Positions 48,321-61,200 of a stretch of DNA of 64,000 bases are shown here, piece after piece (the first letter of the stretch is position 1; each line of letters starts with the position of its first letter). Source of the stretch: Rhododendron vialii (taxonomy: Eukaryota > Streptophyta > Magnoliopsida > Ericales > Ericaceae); contig NC_080559.1 of the NCBI RefSeq assembly GCF_030253575.1, forward strand, positions 5,416,501 to 5,480,500, given 5' to 3'. Under the pieces are notes generated by a model that ran no database searches, was not told where the DNA came from, and saw only the letters and a list, made by a program, of their open reading frames with translations. Both the position numbers and the translations under genes were made by a program.

Positions 48321-49104
48321 TACAAAAATTAAGTTCAATCTTTGCTCATATATTCAATCTCAAATGAATTTGAAGCCATTCGAACCCGAGCTGATATTAC
48401 ATAACTTAGATTGTTAATGGCCGAATAGTAATTTAGTCAAGCTTGATTTCAAAGATTATAACGACTTTAGAAAAATGTTAAAACTTGGTTTAGTTTGATA
48501 ACAAATGGACCTTGAATGATTTTTTAATGAGCAACATGAATAGTTTAGTTCCTTTATCTGCGGGGAGTATTATGCATCACTTCCTGTGTTGGTTCTGGAT
48601 TACAAGAATTATTATTATTTGGGGTAAGGCACGAGGAAATAGTTTTACTTCTACAAGGAAAACGTACAAAAAGAGTTCAAATTCCACGTAGGAAAACCAT
48701 AAATTTCCAAGTTCCCAAACCAAGTCATTAAAGGAATTTTTGTGTAGTTGGCTCACAAATGAAAGCACCGAAATGGGGCTTCTAGAAGCAACAGCTTCAA
48801 GGCTTAGAACAGCCACATATTTGCAGAGCATTGAAGTGCTTTGGAATGGTTTCCTCATCACTTTTCCGTTGATGATCAAGGTCATACACTCCTCCTCCCC
48901 CAATCCTAGCATCTTTCTTTAGATCTGTCTGCACAGTCCAGTTTTAATCGTTTTTAGGTTCTTTCTGGGACTATTTTCATGAACCAAAACGTTCATATTT
49001 TAAAGTTCGTCGAAAGTATTGATCATAACTCAACCTCACACACACGGGCACTGTACGTACACCGTTACTCCACCAGATATCCTCACAAACATCAAACAAA
49101 AGCC

Positions 49105-50517
49105 ATGTCCACCTCCCACCAACACAACGGCGCACACGTCCTCGTCTTCCCTTACCCTGCGCTGGGGCATATCATCCCCCTCCTTGACCTCACCCACATG
49201 TTCCTCACCCGCGGCCTCATTGTTACCGTACTGATCACCCCTCCTCATCTCTCTCTCCTTGACCCTCTCCTCTCGTCCCATCCCTCCACATCCATCCAGC
49301 CTCTCATCCTCTCTCCTCCAAATATAATCCCCACCGTTGACTCCCAACTCTTCCGCCCTGTTGCTAACGCGCGAGCCCTGAGCGAACTCCGCAATCCTAT
49401 CATTAAATGGTTCAAGTCCCACCCTTCCCCCCCTGTGGCCATCATATCTGATATCTTCCTCGGCTGGACCCACCACCTTGCCTCCCATCTTGGCGTCCCA
49501 CATGTTGCCTTCTGGACAAGCAGCGCTTTTGCCGCATCGGTGTTTCATACCCTTTGGCGCGACCTACCTAAGGTTGATGATCCCACCAACGAGGATGCGG
49601 TGCTTTCGATGCCGAAAGTGCCGAATTCTCCAAAATACCCTTGGTGGCAGATTACTAGCCTTTACCGCGGCTTCAAGGAAGGAAACCCAGATTGGGAATT
49701 CTTCAGAAACGGGATATTGGCTAATGGTCAAAGTTGGGGTACCGTGTTTAACTCGTTCACTAAGTTGGAGCAAGTTTACATTGAGCATATCAAGAAAGAA
49801 ATGGGCCATGACCGGGTTTGGGGAGTGGGTCCATTATTACCTGCCGATGAGGACTCGATGGGCCCTACCAATCGTGGTGGGTCCAGTTCCGTTCCAGCCC
49901 ATGATGTGATGGATTGGTTGGACTCAAAGGCAGATGATTCGGTTGTGTACGTCTGCTTTGGGAGTCGATGGACGCTCACAAATGAACAAGTTGGTGCTTT
50001 GGCGGGTGCGCTCCAGTGTAGCGGGGTGCATTTTATTTGGTGTTTGAAGGAATCCGATTTAGACAATGTGGCGATCTCGGATGGTTTCGAAGATTGCATG
50101 GAGGGCAAAGGTTATTTAATAAAGGGATGGGCCGCACAAGTGGTGATTCTAAGGCATCGAGCTGTGGGCGCGTTTGTGACTCACTGCGGGTGGAACTCAG
50201 TGTTGGAAGGGTTGGCGGCCGGGGTGTTGATGTTGACGTGGCCAGTGGCTGCGGACCAATTCACCAATGCCAAGTTTTTGGTGGACCAGATCGGGGTGGC
50301 TGTGAGATTTTGTGAATGTGGGACTCGAACGGTTCCCGATTCAGGCGAGTTGGCCCGGTTGTTGGCCGAGCCGGTGGGTGGGACTAGGCCGGAGAGATCT
50401 CGAGTAATGGAGGTGCGTATTGCTGCGTCGGAGGCAATCAAAGGAGGAAGCTCAAGCAGGGATATGGAGGCTTTAGTGAATAAGCTTTGTGGGCTTAATA
50501 CCCAAAGGAGTCTATAG
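49105..50517 (+). CDS. UGT89-like: family 1 UDP-glycosyltransferase, UGT89-like
   Basis: An intronless 470-aa frame. The start at MSTSHQHNGAHVLVFPYP fits UGT89 length; an in-frame Met 42 codons earlier would add an unlikely leader. His22 and Asp116 are the catalytic pair. The PSPG box spans W342-Q385 (WAAQV, HCGWNS, ADQ) and ends in Gln, expected for UDP-glucose use. It resembles the minus-strand UGT throughout (HPSPPVAI.SD, WGxVFNSF, GHDRVW.VGPLLP) but is clearly diverged, so the pair is an old duplication. WAAQ in place of WAPQ is a small departure from the PSPG consensus. Acceptor substrate unknown; cytosolic. Confidence 0.9.
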   Translation: MSTSHQHNGAHVLVFPYPALGHIIPLLDLTHMFLTRGLIVTVLITPPHLSLLDPLLSSHPSTSIQPLILSPPNIIPTVDSQLFRPVANARALSELRNPIIKWFKSHPSPPVAIISDIFLGWTHHLASHLGVPHVAFWTSSAFAASVFHTLWRDLPKVDDPTNEDAVLSMPKVPNSPKYPWWQITSLYRGFKEGNPDWEFFRNGILANGQSWGTVFNSFTKLEQVYIEHIKKEMGHDRVWGVGPLLPADEDSMGPTNRGGSSSVPAHDVMDWLDSKADDSVVYVCFGSRWTLTNEQVGALAGALQCSGVHFIWCLKESDLDNVAISDGFEDCMEGKGYLIKGWAAQVVILRHRAVGAFVTHCGWNSVLEGLAAGVLMLTWPVAADQFTNAKFLVDQIGVAVRFCECGTRTVPDSGELARLLAEPVGGTRPERSRVMEVRIAASEAIKGGSSSRDMEALVNKLCGLNTQRSL

Positions 50518-51562
50518 ATGGTTTGACATGGGCTGCTAGTCAAGGGGTTTGTGGGTTTAATACTAGATGCTGCTAATACAATGGGCTTATAGTCCTAGTA
50601 AGTGGCCCCATTGTCTTAGAGCCTTCAATGGTCAACTAAACATCCAAACAATTTTTATTTATTTTTTGCTTAGAATACATGTAAAAATCATGGGCTACCA
50701 TTTCTTTGAACACCCAGGGGTGAAGCTATGTTGGGGCCCAGGGAGGCCCTAAAATAAGGTATATACAAAATCAATGAACACTCAATTCTAATAGTCTTGA
50801 ACACCTAACCCAAAAAAAATTGAACACCCAACCCAAAACCAATTGAACACTAGTCAAAACCCAATTACAACCCATCAATCCAGGTAATTCATATTTGAAC
50901 ACCTAACACATTACCTCAAATAAAGCTCATAATCATAATAAAAAAATAGAAAAAGAAAGAAAAAGACAAATCTATCGGTGTAAGTATTATGCTCTGCGTT
51001 CTCTCCTCATCTTTATTGTCGATGGTCTAAATGTATTAATTTCGCATTCATAACAATAAATTTATGTTTTTTTTTTGTCTAGTTAGCTTATAGAATTACG
51101 GACAAATCTTTAAAAAAAATCTACTACATTGTAAACCCCGTTAACTTAAATAATATTTCTTCGAATGTAAGACTACAATAGAAAATCTCATCACGTCATC
51201 CTAAAGAACAACATATTTTTGAGAAAGTCATCCCCAACATACTCGCTACAATTTCTTTCAAAAGGGTTTTAATACGCCAGTTAAACATTGGCACAAAATA
51301 TGAGAACTCATCTAGGACAACTGTAAAATTTTACCCCCTCCATTCTCGAACCACTATCTACTATGCAATATGACAACTTTCAAAAAAATTAAATTTTAAA
51401 CACCCACGGGACTAGACTAACACCCTACCCAACCCGACCCCCACCCCAACAACAGAAAAAGAAAAGAAAAGAAAGGAAAGATAGGACAAAATGAAAAGGA
51501 ACAGTTTAACGAAAGAAGCAATATAGCTAGAAAGATATCAATAAAATGCAACTCTACCTAAC
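50518..51562. other. region between UGT and PQ-loop gene: repeat-like, no final exon seen
   Basis: CAGGGGTGAAGCTATG at 50,715 with GGGGCCCAGGGAGG resembles the hAT-like MITE ends seen elsewhere. It is followed by repeated GAACACC(T/C)AACCCAA words. I read the minus strand for the expected last exon of the PQ-loop gene and did not find it. Confidence 0.5.
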
Positions 51563-51566
51563 TCAC

Positions 51567-54500
51567 CTCGCTACATATGTTATATTCCCCACCAGAGCAA
51601 AAATAAACATAAATGGACTAAGCCCCTGCAAGTCACAAAGAAAATTTGCATAAATAATTGATGTGACTGCAATATACTTGATAATGGAGATATATGTTTC
51701 CAAGTGCTATCATCGAAAGAAAATATACTGGAAAATTGGAGCATTTTTTTTTTTTTTGAAAATGGAAAATTGGAGCATTTTATGACCAGCAACTGTGTTC
51801 CAAATTCAATACAAGAGTACATTGCTGAGTCCACTCCCTGTTAGTTGAGGGTACTAAGAGGGTTGAACCTGAATCAACTCTATGCTTTGGCATTAATTTT
51901 GCCCCAGAGATTCAAACATTTTGCCCCAGAGATTCAAACATCCATTCTTCTACTTGACAAGCTCCAGCTTTACCATTACACCAAGCTATCTGTTCACTCT
52001 ATATTGACTGACAATTGAATAATTAAGTACTCCACATGGAAGAAGAAATTGCTCACCTCCAAATGGCCTCTTCTAATCTGTAGATCAAGAATAAACCATA
52101 AGTCAAATTCCCAGTAAACTATTGAAAATAATCATGAATCGACAAGCCAAGTTTCAAACAGAGCATAAACAACAAAAGGAAATATAAGAACAAATTATGA
52201 AGGCTTTCAAGGTAAGAAACACAACTTAAGGCAATAAGATCAACCAACAAGGCAAGTATTCTTCTATTTATTCCTTAACACATATTTGCAAATTCAAGAC
52301 CAGTTACTTGATCAACCTATTTATTATCTTTTCCCAATTTTCTAACGAATAAAATGTTAATTAAAAACCATCAATGGCAAATATTCTGTGAGTGTAAATT
52401 AGATCTACGGTCCCTAAAGTATGTGTCTAGTCTTACTTTGGTCATTCAAGTTGGATTTTATCAATTTCATCCATATCATTTCGAATCAAAGTGGCCCATA
52501 AGCAGTACTCAAACCTATTAATGAACAAGATCCATAAGATCAAGTATGTGTGTTATAACACTTTGGTCCCGGAATTTTCAACATTGTTGATTTGTTAAGA
52601 TGGTCAAAATCCAAAGGGGAATGACACTTTTAAACCTAACATTCAATTGCCTAGCAATTGAAACCTAGGTAATTTCAGTCAAGTTTTGCAATAATTCAGG
52701 AATATTATCAAAACTAGTCAACCCTTGTACAGTAAAAATTACAGATTCATTTAGGAACTCAAACAAAAAACGATCAACTTGCAATTGAGAAAGTAACTCA
52801 ATAGGAGTAACTAATTTGGTAGAACTTCCAACTTTAATCTATCCTACAAGGTGGAATCATAAGGAGTCACATATTTCCAAGCCTCCAGATTCCAGTTGTT
52901 GAGACACACAGCCTTCAAGTGATTAAGGGCGAGTTGGAACTGGAATGTTAAACTAACAGAAATGGTTCTATCTTCAACTACATTTTCCTGATGATTCATG
53001 TTAATAACTATTCTAGAAGAAGGTTTTTAGGCAGTGTGAAAGATTTAGTAACTATCTTCGTAGCTCCATAAGTTTCAGTTTATGCACCTACTTATTATCG
53101 GGATACATCAACAAAGATGAAAGTACGATCCATTGACGCTACCATGAAACATTCACTCACTGGCGGGTTGGCTCTACAAAGTCAGTTATGGTATGATTCG
53201 ACCCATAGTGCCTACGGATCAACCAACAGGACTTTACTCCTCCTCATACCAAGATGGATTGGAGATGGATAAGAAGCCATTATGCCCAGATAAAAAAGTG
53301 AGCTGGCACATTTTCTGGTGCAACTAAAATGGATTATGGGTCAAGAGGTGAACCACATTGCATCTTCATGGGAATGGGTGCTTCAGCAGGCTCTGTAATT
53401 GGAATGTTTATCTAACAGAAATGGTTCTAATGCAGTTTCCTGAATCCATGTTAATAGCTACTCAAGAAGGAACGTTTTTAGGCAGTCCGAAAGATTTAGT
53501 AACTATCTGTGTAGCTCCATAAGTTTCAGTTTATGCACCAACTTGTTATCAGGATACATCAACAAAGATGTATGATCCATTGATGCCACCATGAAACATA
53601 TAGTCACTGGTAGGTCGGCTCTAAAAAGTTGTGTTATGACTCGATCAATAGTTAGTGCCTACGGATCAACCCACGGGACTTTACAGAACTTCATGCCATG
53701 ATGGATTGGAGATCGATATGAAGCCATTACACCCACATCATAAAGTGTGCTGGTGCATTTACTGGTGCAACTAAAATGGATTCTGGTTATGAGGTGAACC
53801 ACATTGCATCTTCAAGGGAATGGCTGTAATTGGTTCAAAATTCAAATTGACACGAAATGTATACTTCCAGGTCCAAAGGTGTACGTTATAAGTACTTTCG
53901 TTACCAACTTAGATGGCCACTATAAATTGGACCTATTTGACTCGAGTTGAAAAGTTTAAGGACAAAACTTTATACAACACTAAGCACATACCTTAGGAAC
54001 GATTTTGTATTTATGCATTGTTTCGCATAATCGCGTACACATTCTGAAATCCATGCCCAATATTTGGTCAGCCTATTTCCTTTTTAATACCTACTAAAAG
54101 AGCATGAAAGGGGGTGGTAAACCATATGACATCTGATCTGCTATTTCGCCTTTCCAAATCCCAATTTTACTACAGAAGCAAGATTTTGCAAAGCTTAAAT
54201 AGATGCAATCACACTTGGGAATTATATTCTCTTGTCATTGTCGTCAATATAAATCACAATAAAGAACTTTATTGTTGGAGTAGAGTAACAAAAATTTACT
54301 TGACAAGAAAATTCTCACATTTAAGCAAATTTGTGGAAGCCGTCCACCCATGTAAATGGCTGCCATTCCCCAACCAAGCAAGGTTCCAATTCTACTGCTC
54401 CCTGCACCCCTAGTTTCTTCCATAAAACCACCACTTACCTGCAATTCCATGCACAATCATTATGTGATTACTGAATCATATATTTACATGGTCTTCTAAT

Positions 54501-57500
54501 TCCTAACTTATACAAAGAGCTATCTCGAAGGACAGGACGGAATGCTTGAGATTGAACAAAGGCATCACCGCTTCAGTGGTTCAAGAACACAATTTCCCAA
54601 GTAATTCCAGCAATAGACCACTTAAAAACGACTATCCAAACAGATGTTCATAAAAACCCTTAGTTACAAATAAACTATTCACTGAGAACCTGGTATGGCA
54701 AACCACTTTCCGTGCAGATAATGGAGATAATTTTCTCAGCCACTTGATTCTACGTCGATAAACCGTTGTGGTTAGGGAGTAATACTAACAAAAAAAGGTA
54801 ACTGACTATCTAAGTTCTCTACCTGTAAAAGCTTTCTTCCCACTTGCATTACAACACCTTTGTACCGCTTTCCAGAAACCATGCGAAGCCCGTTGCTTTC
54901 CGTTAGGTGCAGATTTAAAGTGCCAAGGAAGAATGTTACAGCAGAGAACTAAGCAAAAGAAAGGTCAAAAGATAAATTTCCTCAATCAAAATAGGCAAAT
55001 GTTCCTTGCAAACTTAAACTTCCAAAAATCAGATTCATGAAACTCACTGCACATAGCATGGTTTTATTGTTTGAAGGAGGTGCAGACTGTGTAGATGCAA
55101 GCCCACCAAGCAAGGGCTCTTCAAAGGTATTCTGACGAGACAATGTTGTAAGAGTTATTCTCTGTGCTAGAAAAGATCCTGATGTAGGAGTATGACTCCT
55201 TGTCAGTGATCTCGCTGACCTGTAAAATTCACAAGATGCGTGTTGAGCTATCCAATTCTCTATTTTATAAATCTTCTAATGAAGAGGTCCATGAGGCCAC
55301 TATATTCCAAAGAGCAGTAACAACACTATTTCCTTGGCTGGTTAAGGAGAATGTAAATCCTTGAATTGGCCGTGCCACTTAATTAACTTGCTCAGCATGG
55401 CGTATAAATAGAGCTTACACACAATACCAACAGGTAGAGAACATTCAATTGCTTTCGAGTCCTCGGGAGTCAGGACTCCTTAGGCCATTAGAAGTAAATA
55501 AGGCACACTTTCCACCAAGAAATAAAAATGAAAAATGAAAAAAGAAAGAAGAGGCACTATTGAACCAAATACAAATAACAGGAAAACATAAAAAGAAATA
55601 AGACACAAAACACATCAAGAATGCTGATGTCAGAGAAATAAACAGGTTAGTAGTTCAAAATCCCAAATCTGCTCTCGCTTGCCGCTACAAGGATTCTTGT
55701 TGATACAAGGAAAACTAAAAGTTTGTGGTGAGAGACAGAGATCAGCCATGAAACTTAAACGTAATCAGAGGATACAAAGAAAGCGAGTAGAGAGATAAGA
55801 TGTCCAGAGTCATTACTCTACAAACAAGATTGATGGACAGCTGTAAGCAACAATATAAGACATATTTAGAAAATCTATCACTTCAAGAACAAGCCACAAG
55901 CTGAAGTCCAAGGTAACGGATGTTTTCACAAAAAAACTTAAGAGGCCAGTCTCAAAGCTAAATAGGTTTCCATCTGGTTTCCAGAACCCTGGATCACATG
56001 GGGAATGGTAACATTGACTGAGAAACTAAAATGCTTAACTTCTTGAGGAACGCAAGAAACTCATCATCTTAACAACAGCCAGGACTAGGAGAAATCAGAA
56101 TAATTATTAAACTTCTTATGCCTATCAAGGAACCATATTTTATAATAGTGTAAACCCCTAGAAAAACCAACCTATTAAACACAATCAGAGAGCAAAACAG
56201 AACATATGTAACAACTTCAAGGGGATGAATGAATTACATGTAGTATAGTTCTCTTTCAAGTGAACTACTACGAGGGACGCCTGGAAGTGGAATAGGTGAA
56301 CTCTGAGCAACTCCTAACCCAAAGTCATCGATTGCATTTCCCCATCTGTCTACATTGTTGTCTTGTTTCTTGGCAACACCACTGCATGGTATTCTCTTTT
56401 CTACTGCCTCGGTCTGGGTATAATTGTACCAAAATTATGCATCAAAAAGTGGACACTAGTTATGACAAATAACATTAGAGAAACAACAAAGTCGATCAGA
56501 CAATAGACAATAAAAATAGCGGCATCAGCAAACTGAATTAATCTGTTGAAGGGTAAACAAAGTGTTTTCATATAATATATGGGTTATTACTGAACAGCTC
56601 ATGAGCCTAACAGCAGCATAGCACTAAATGCTCAAAAAGTTCCAATAATGCTATACCATAATATTCTTGATTTAAAAGGAACACGCAACATTCACAACCT
56701 TACATGTTAGAAGATTAGCTAGAAGACTTCACTGGATGACAACACATAGGGAAAAAAGAGGGCAATAGATACTCTTCCAGCAATATAAGCACTGTTATCG
56801 AATCATATTCAAGGAAAAGCAAATGTCGTGGGCAGATTTTCCAGAAAATAAGGACTTGTTAATGTATGACAGGTTTGAAAGCTCCCAATATTGCAGCCTT
56901 ATAAATGTCTTTATGGTCGAAAAAAGTTACGTAAAGCATGCTGAATTAGGGTACATTATAGAAGAAAGGGTATGAGATTTGTAAATGAACCAAACTAGGT
57001 TCGATTTTCCTACAGTCAGCTTTCTAGATTTTTTTAGACGGTTTGGTAAGTGGTAACAGGTCATGGCAGCAGGATATTTAAGAACATAGGGTTAAAAGGC
57101 ATGGAAAGCAGCTAAAATGAGGGTCTTCAAGTCCACATCACTTCTACATTTCTTCACATGAAACAAGTGACAGTGAGAAAACTAACTTTCCAACATGCCT
57201 CAAGGCAATACACATGACTTCTATTAGGCTTTACCTCTATCAAGGAGAGGGAAACTATAAGCAGTGTGTAAACTTATCACTAATAAAAGATAGTTTGAAT
57301 GCATAATTTTTATTTATTTATTTATTTTGTATAAGCAGTGATTAAAATTTCAGTAGTTGTGCCTTTCCCGGTTAGCTTAGAAACGTAAACAATTTAGAAA
57401 CGTTTCAGAAACAAGATGGGCAGCTGTGAAAAACTTTGGAAACGCAGAAGCATTTGGAATCAAGACTAAAACCTATGACATGGAACCAAATAATCTACTT

Positions 57501-58234
57501 AACATGTTGATGGTTAATAGTCTACAAAAGGGGGTAAGTGTACGATTTTGAATTTGCATAATGCTAAAGCAAACAAGGTCCACATGTAAATAGTAACTAA
57601 TAGAACTATCATTAAACAATAATCAAACGCAAGGAGAAAAGACTCGAAACAAGAAACATCGCTCAAAACACAGCAAAAGAAGACAAGTTCGGGATTTCAA
57701 CCTTGTGGCTTGGTCTATTGGATTTCAGCCGATGATAGATATGGCCATAGTATATTGTTTGACCAGCGAGAACCAAGGTAGTCAACGTAAATAACTGTGA
57801 ACCACAGTAGCCATAGTCAAATAAACAAACTTGATAGATAAGTGGAACTTGCAAATTTATTATTTATCTCCAATGAAAAAACTCTTACTATTGCCATATA
57901 GAATTGTGTTGGGAGCTGCAATGGCAAGAAAAAAGGAATCAGTCAATAAACTGCAACTATGACAAATCAGACTCCTGTTTTCTTAAGGAATAGACTCATC
58001 TCAGGTGATACAAGTAAAACAAAAAATTAGTCAAATACTAAAATTGTACTCTGCACGCAATAAATGAAACAAACTATAGTTTGTTACAGTTTATGATGGG
58101 TGATCATAATGAAAGTCAATAAAAACCCAATACGGATTGATAGTCTCAGACTTGGTTGCGTGAAGCGGAAGTAAGTGCGAGAGGGGAGGGGAGCCAAAGG
58201 ATATAGAAGAATCTAATTTTGGGAGTGCCTATAC

Positions 58235-58271
<37 letters not shown>

Positions 58272-61200
58272 AATATACAAAAAAAAGTTACTGATACTCT
58301 TCAATTTTTGTTTGTATTGTTAACTTGCCAATTGAGAACATAACTTGAAAAAGTCTCTAGGCCTGCCCTCTTTGATGTCTTTTGGCTTTGATTTAGGGGC
58401 AATGGTTCCACAGTATATAACGTCCCTTTTTGACATGGAGTTCCTTGATTTTCAGAGTTATACAGGAGCCACTATTTAAGTGGTAAAACTTTCTGAGAGC
58501 AGCCACCTTGTGCATATATTGCCAAATTAAGGTCTGTCTCCGGTCCTCCCCTGCCCATACCCCCATCAATTGGGATTACATGGGTACTATTATTGTTGTA
58601 TTGCTAACTTGTCAATTCATAATTAGTGTCAACGACAATTTTGTGTGGGGATAAAATAGATTTTATATGAGTACATAGTACTTGAGCAAATTTTAGTCAA
58701 CATTTTGCTAGTATCTTAGGGCAGTGATTTTCGCACTCCCTAAGTTACTAACAGCTCTCCAAAAGGGAAGTTCAAAGAACAATTCCCGTATTTATCAATA
58801 GTACATATTTTATCTAGTCTGGAAGCTTTCTGTATGTTTCTTTTGAGGCTTGTACACTTAAGAGAATCTATCCAAGTTTGGAGTGGGCTTTTTTCTCGAT
58901 GGGAGCGAGGTTCCTAAAAGATTCTGACTTGCGAGCGCTTCTGATGCGAATTCATCACCCCAATTGGAGGTCCTACTACTAAGGTCTTAAATAGGGAAAT
59001 GATAAGATAGGACCAAGTCAATCTCGAAATGTGTAGCGTAATGAAAACACTGATGTTGATAATGACCACATGCTACAGGAAAACGAGAATCATTTCAAGA
59101 TGTCTATAGGAATTGCTGATAAAAAAAAAAGATGTCTATAGGAATTAAATAGAATGTCATTGGAAGTCAAAAAACAAATTGCTACTAATCTTGTTAAAAA
59201 CTGCCCATCATAGGGGCTCCTTCCGCAAGCAAAAGAAGCATACCAGAGAGAACAAGGTCAAGAGTGCTACTAAAGGGGTATTCAAGAACTAAGTATCCAT
59301 CACAATTTTGATCCGACCACCACTTTCAAGATTGTATATAACCTTCAAACGTGTCCCAGCATCTCCCTAGTGTCCTAGCATGTCCCCAGCGTGTCATAAG
59401 GCGTCCCTTTCTTGTCCGACTGAAAACAAATACTGAGAATTTGACTCATAATTGGGCATGTCCAACAAGTGTTCGGAGCCCTGATCAAAATAAAATGAGA
59501 AATGTATTTTGTGGCGTGTCCGAGCATTTTCGTTACACGGATACATGAGGCGGGTAGCCATGTCCATGCTTCCTAGGTTGTTCCTATCTGGTGTCTTAAT
59601 GAGGTGTTGCCAAGTCGGTTTTTTGTTTTTCATTTTTTGTGACACGGTACTATATGCAACTTTAATAGAGCACGAGATTCGTGGTAGATTACATTGATAC
59701 AACCAGTTGACAAACCAGGCAGTGCACTAGAGCTTCAAGAAACCATGACCCTCATTGTTAGCACAGCACTTCAAAATTCAAGGGAATTGGCTAACTGATC
59801 AGATAAAACCGGGAGCTTATGTCAAATCTCCAATTCGTACATCCTTTGTTCAAGAAAACAGAACGATTTTGATTGGCTTCCCTATTTGAACACCCATTTC
59901 TTGAATTTGTGTTTGAGAGCAGATCCACATCCACCACACTCAGATCTCAAATTAGAGTATGTGACGGAGGGGAAAATAATACAATATAGATCATCTTCCA
60001 AAATGAGACGCCAATATTTGGACACTATTAAAGTGAGAAAGAAAAGCGTCAACAAGCATTTGAGATATAAAAGGATGACTCACAGTGGCTGGTTCCAGCA
60101 TGCAGCCAAAAGAATTGAACAGATCTCTGCAGGAAAAATGATACAAAGATAATCAAGCTCAACACCACTAGCTATCAAATTAAGATAAAAGTCACTGCTA
60201 AAAAGTAACCAGATTCGCAGTAAATATCCTAGATTTCAGGAATATATTGTCCATAGGTATACTTACTATTGTTGTCTCTTCCAAAAAGCCATCTTTAATA
60301 ATGCGAACGTTCAACATTTTTTAAAGGTATTTGATGTTCTTAATCTCTCAACAAGTTATACAAATGATCAACCTGGTTCAAATCCTCTAGTTTGCATTCA
60401 ACATCAAGTAGAACTTCTACTCCGCGTCCCTTAATACTTGGATCTATATCAGCAACCATACATTTCGGTGACAAGACGAATTTTATGGTAGCATGATGCT
60501 GGCATGAGATGTGTGCCCTCTTTCTAGACTTATCAACCCATGGATGTAAAGACGAGTTTTGCAAACATTTCTAGTTAGCAAGAGTAGGAACTAGTAGAGA
60601 ATCAGAGGCAGGTTTTACTAAATCAAAGACCCCAACCAAAGAGTTTGCTCTGACACCAGCACAATGGAAAAATCAATAGAAACGAAAACACTTCATCTTC
60701 TTGACATAGCATGGAGATTTTGTCCTGCTTGCAAGGTGGAAACAAAAGAGGCTTAAAGGAGAAAAAGGTGGAGAATAGAGAAACACAGATTGGGTTGGAA
60801 ACAAGCTCTCCAAAGCATTAGCAACTTTACCGAGAGCGTATCAATCAGAATGTCCCACCCTTTTAAGGGAAAATAAAAAGGGTCCGTCAAACTACTTTAC
60901 AAAAGCATTCGATCAACCCCAAGGGGTAGATCAAGTGACAACAGGATGAGCCTATAAACACAAACATCCTGAGTTCGAAACTTGGCAACCTCTTGGGGCC
61001 AGGCCGCAGGAGAGAATCTCTTGCGAATCCCCTAATCCTGGCGTGGATGCAATAGCAGCAAAAAAAAAAAAAGAATGTTTTGAATTTCCTACTTCTACCC
61101 TAAAATCATGAAACACCTGCAGACATACTGACGGAGCTCAAAAAATACAGAAATGAAGAATAACAAGGAAATAGAAACCCAAAAGAAATGGTTAAAGAAA

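Noticed and set aside
51790..51850. Minus-strand segment GGAGTGGACTCAGC after CTAACAG, first considered as exon 10 of the PQ-loop gene
   Set aside because: Its translation does not fit the family; the true exon (GLSPFMFIFALVGN) is at 51,567-51,625.
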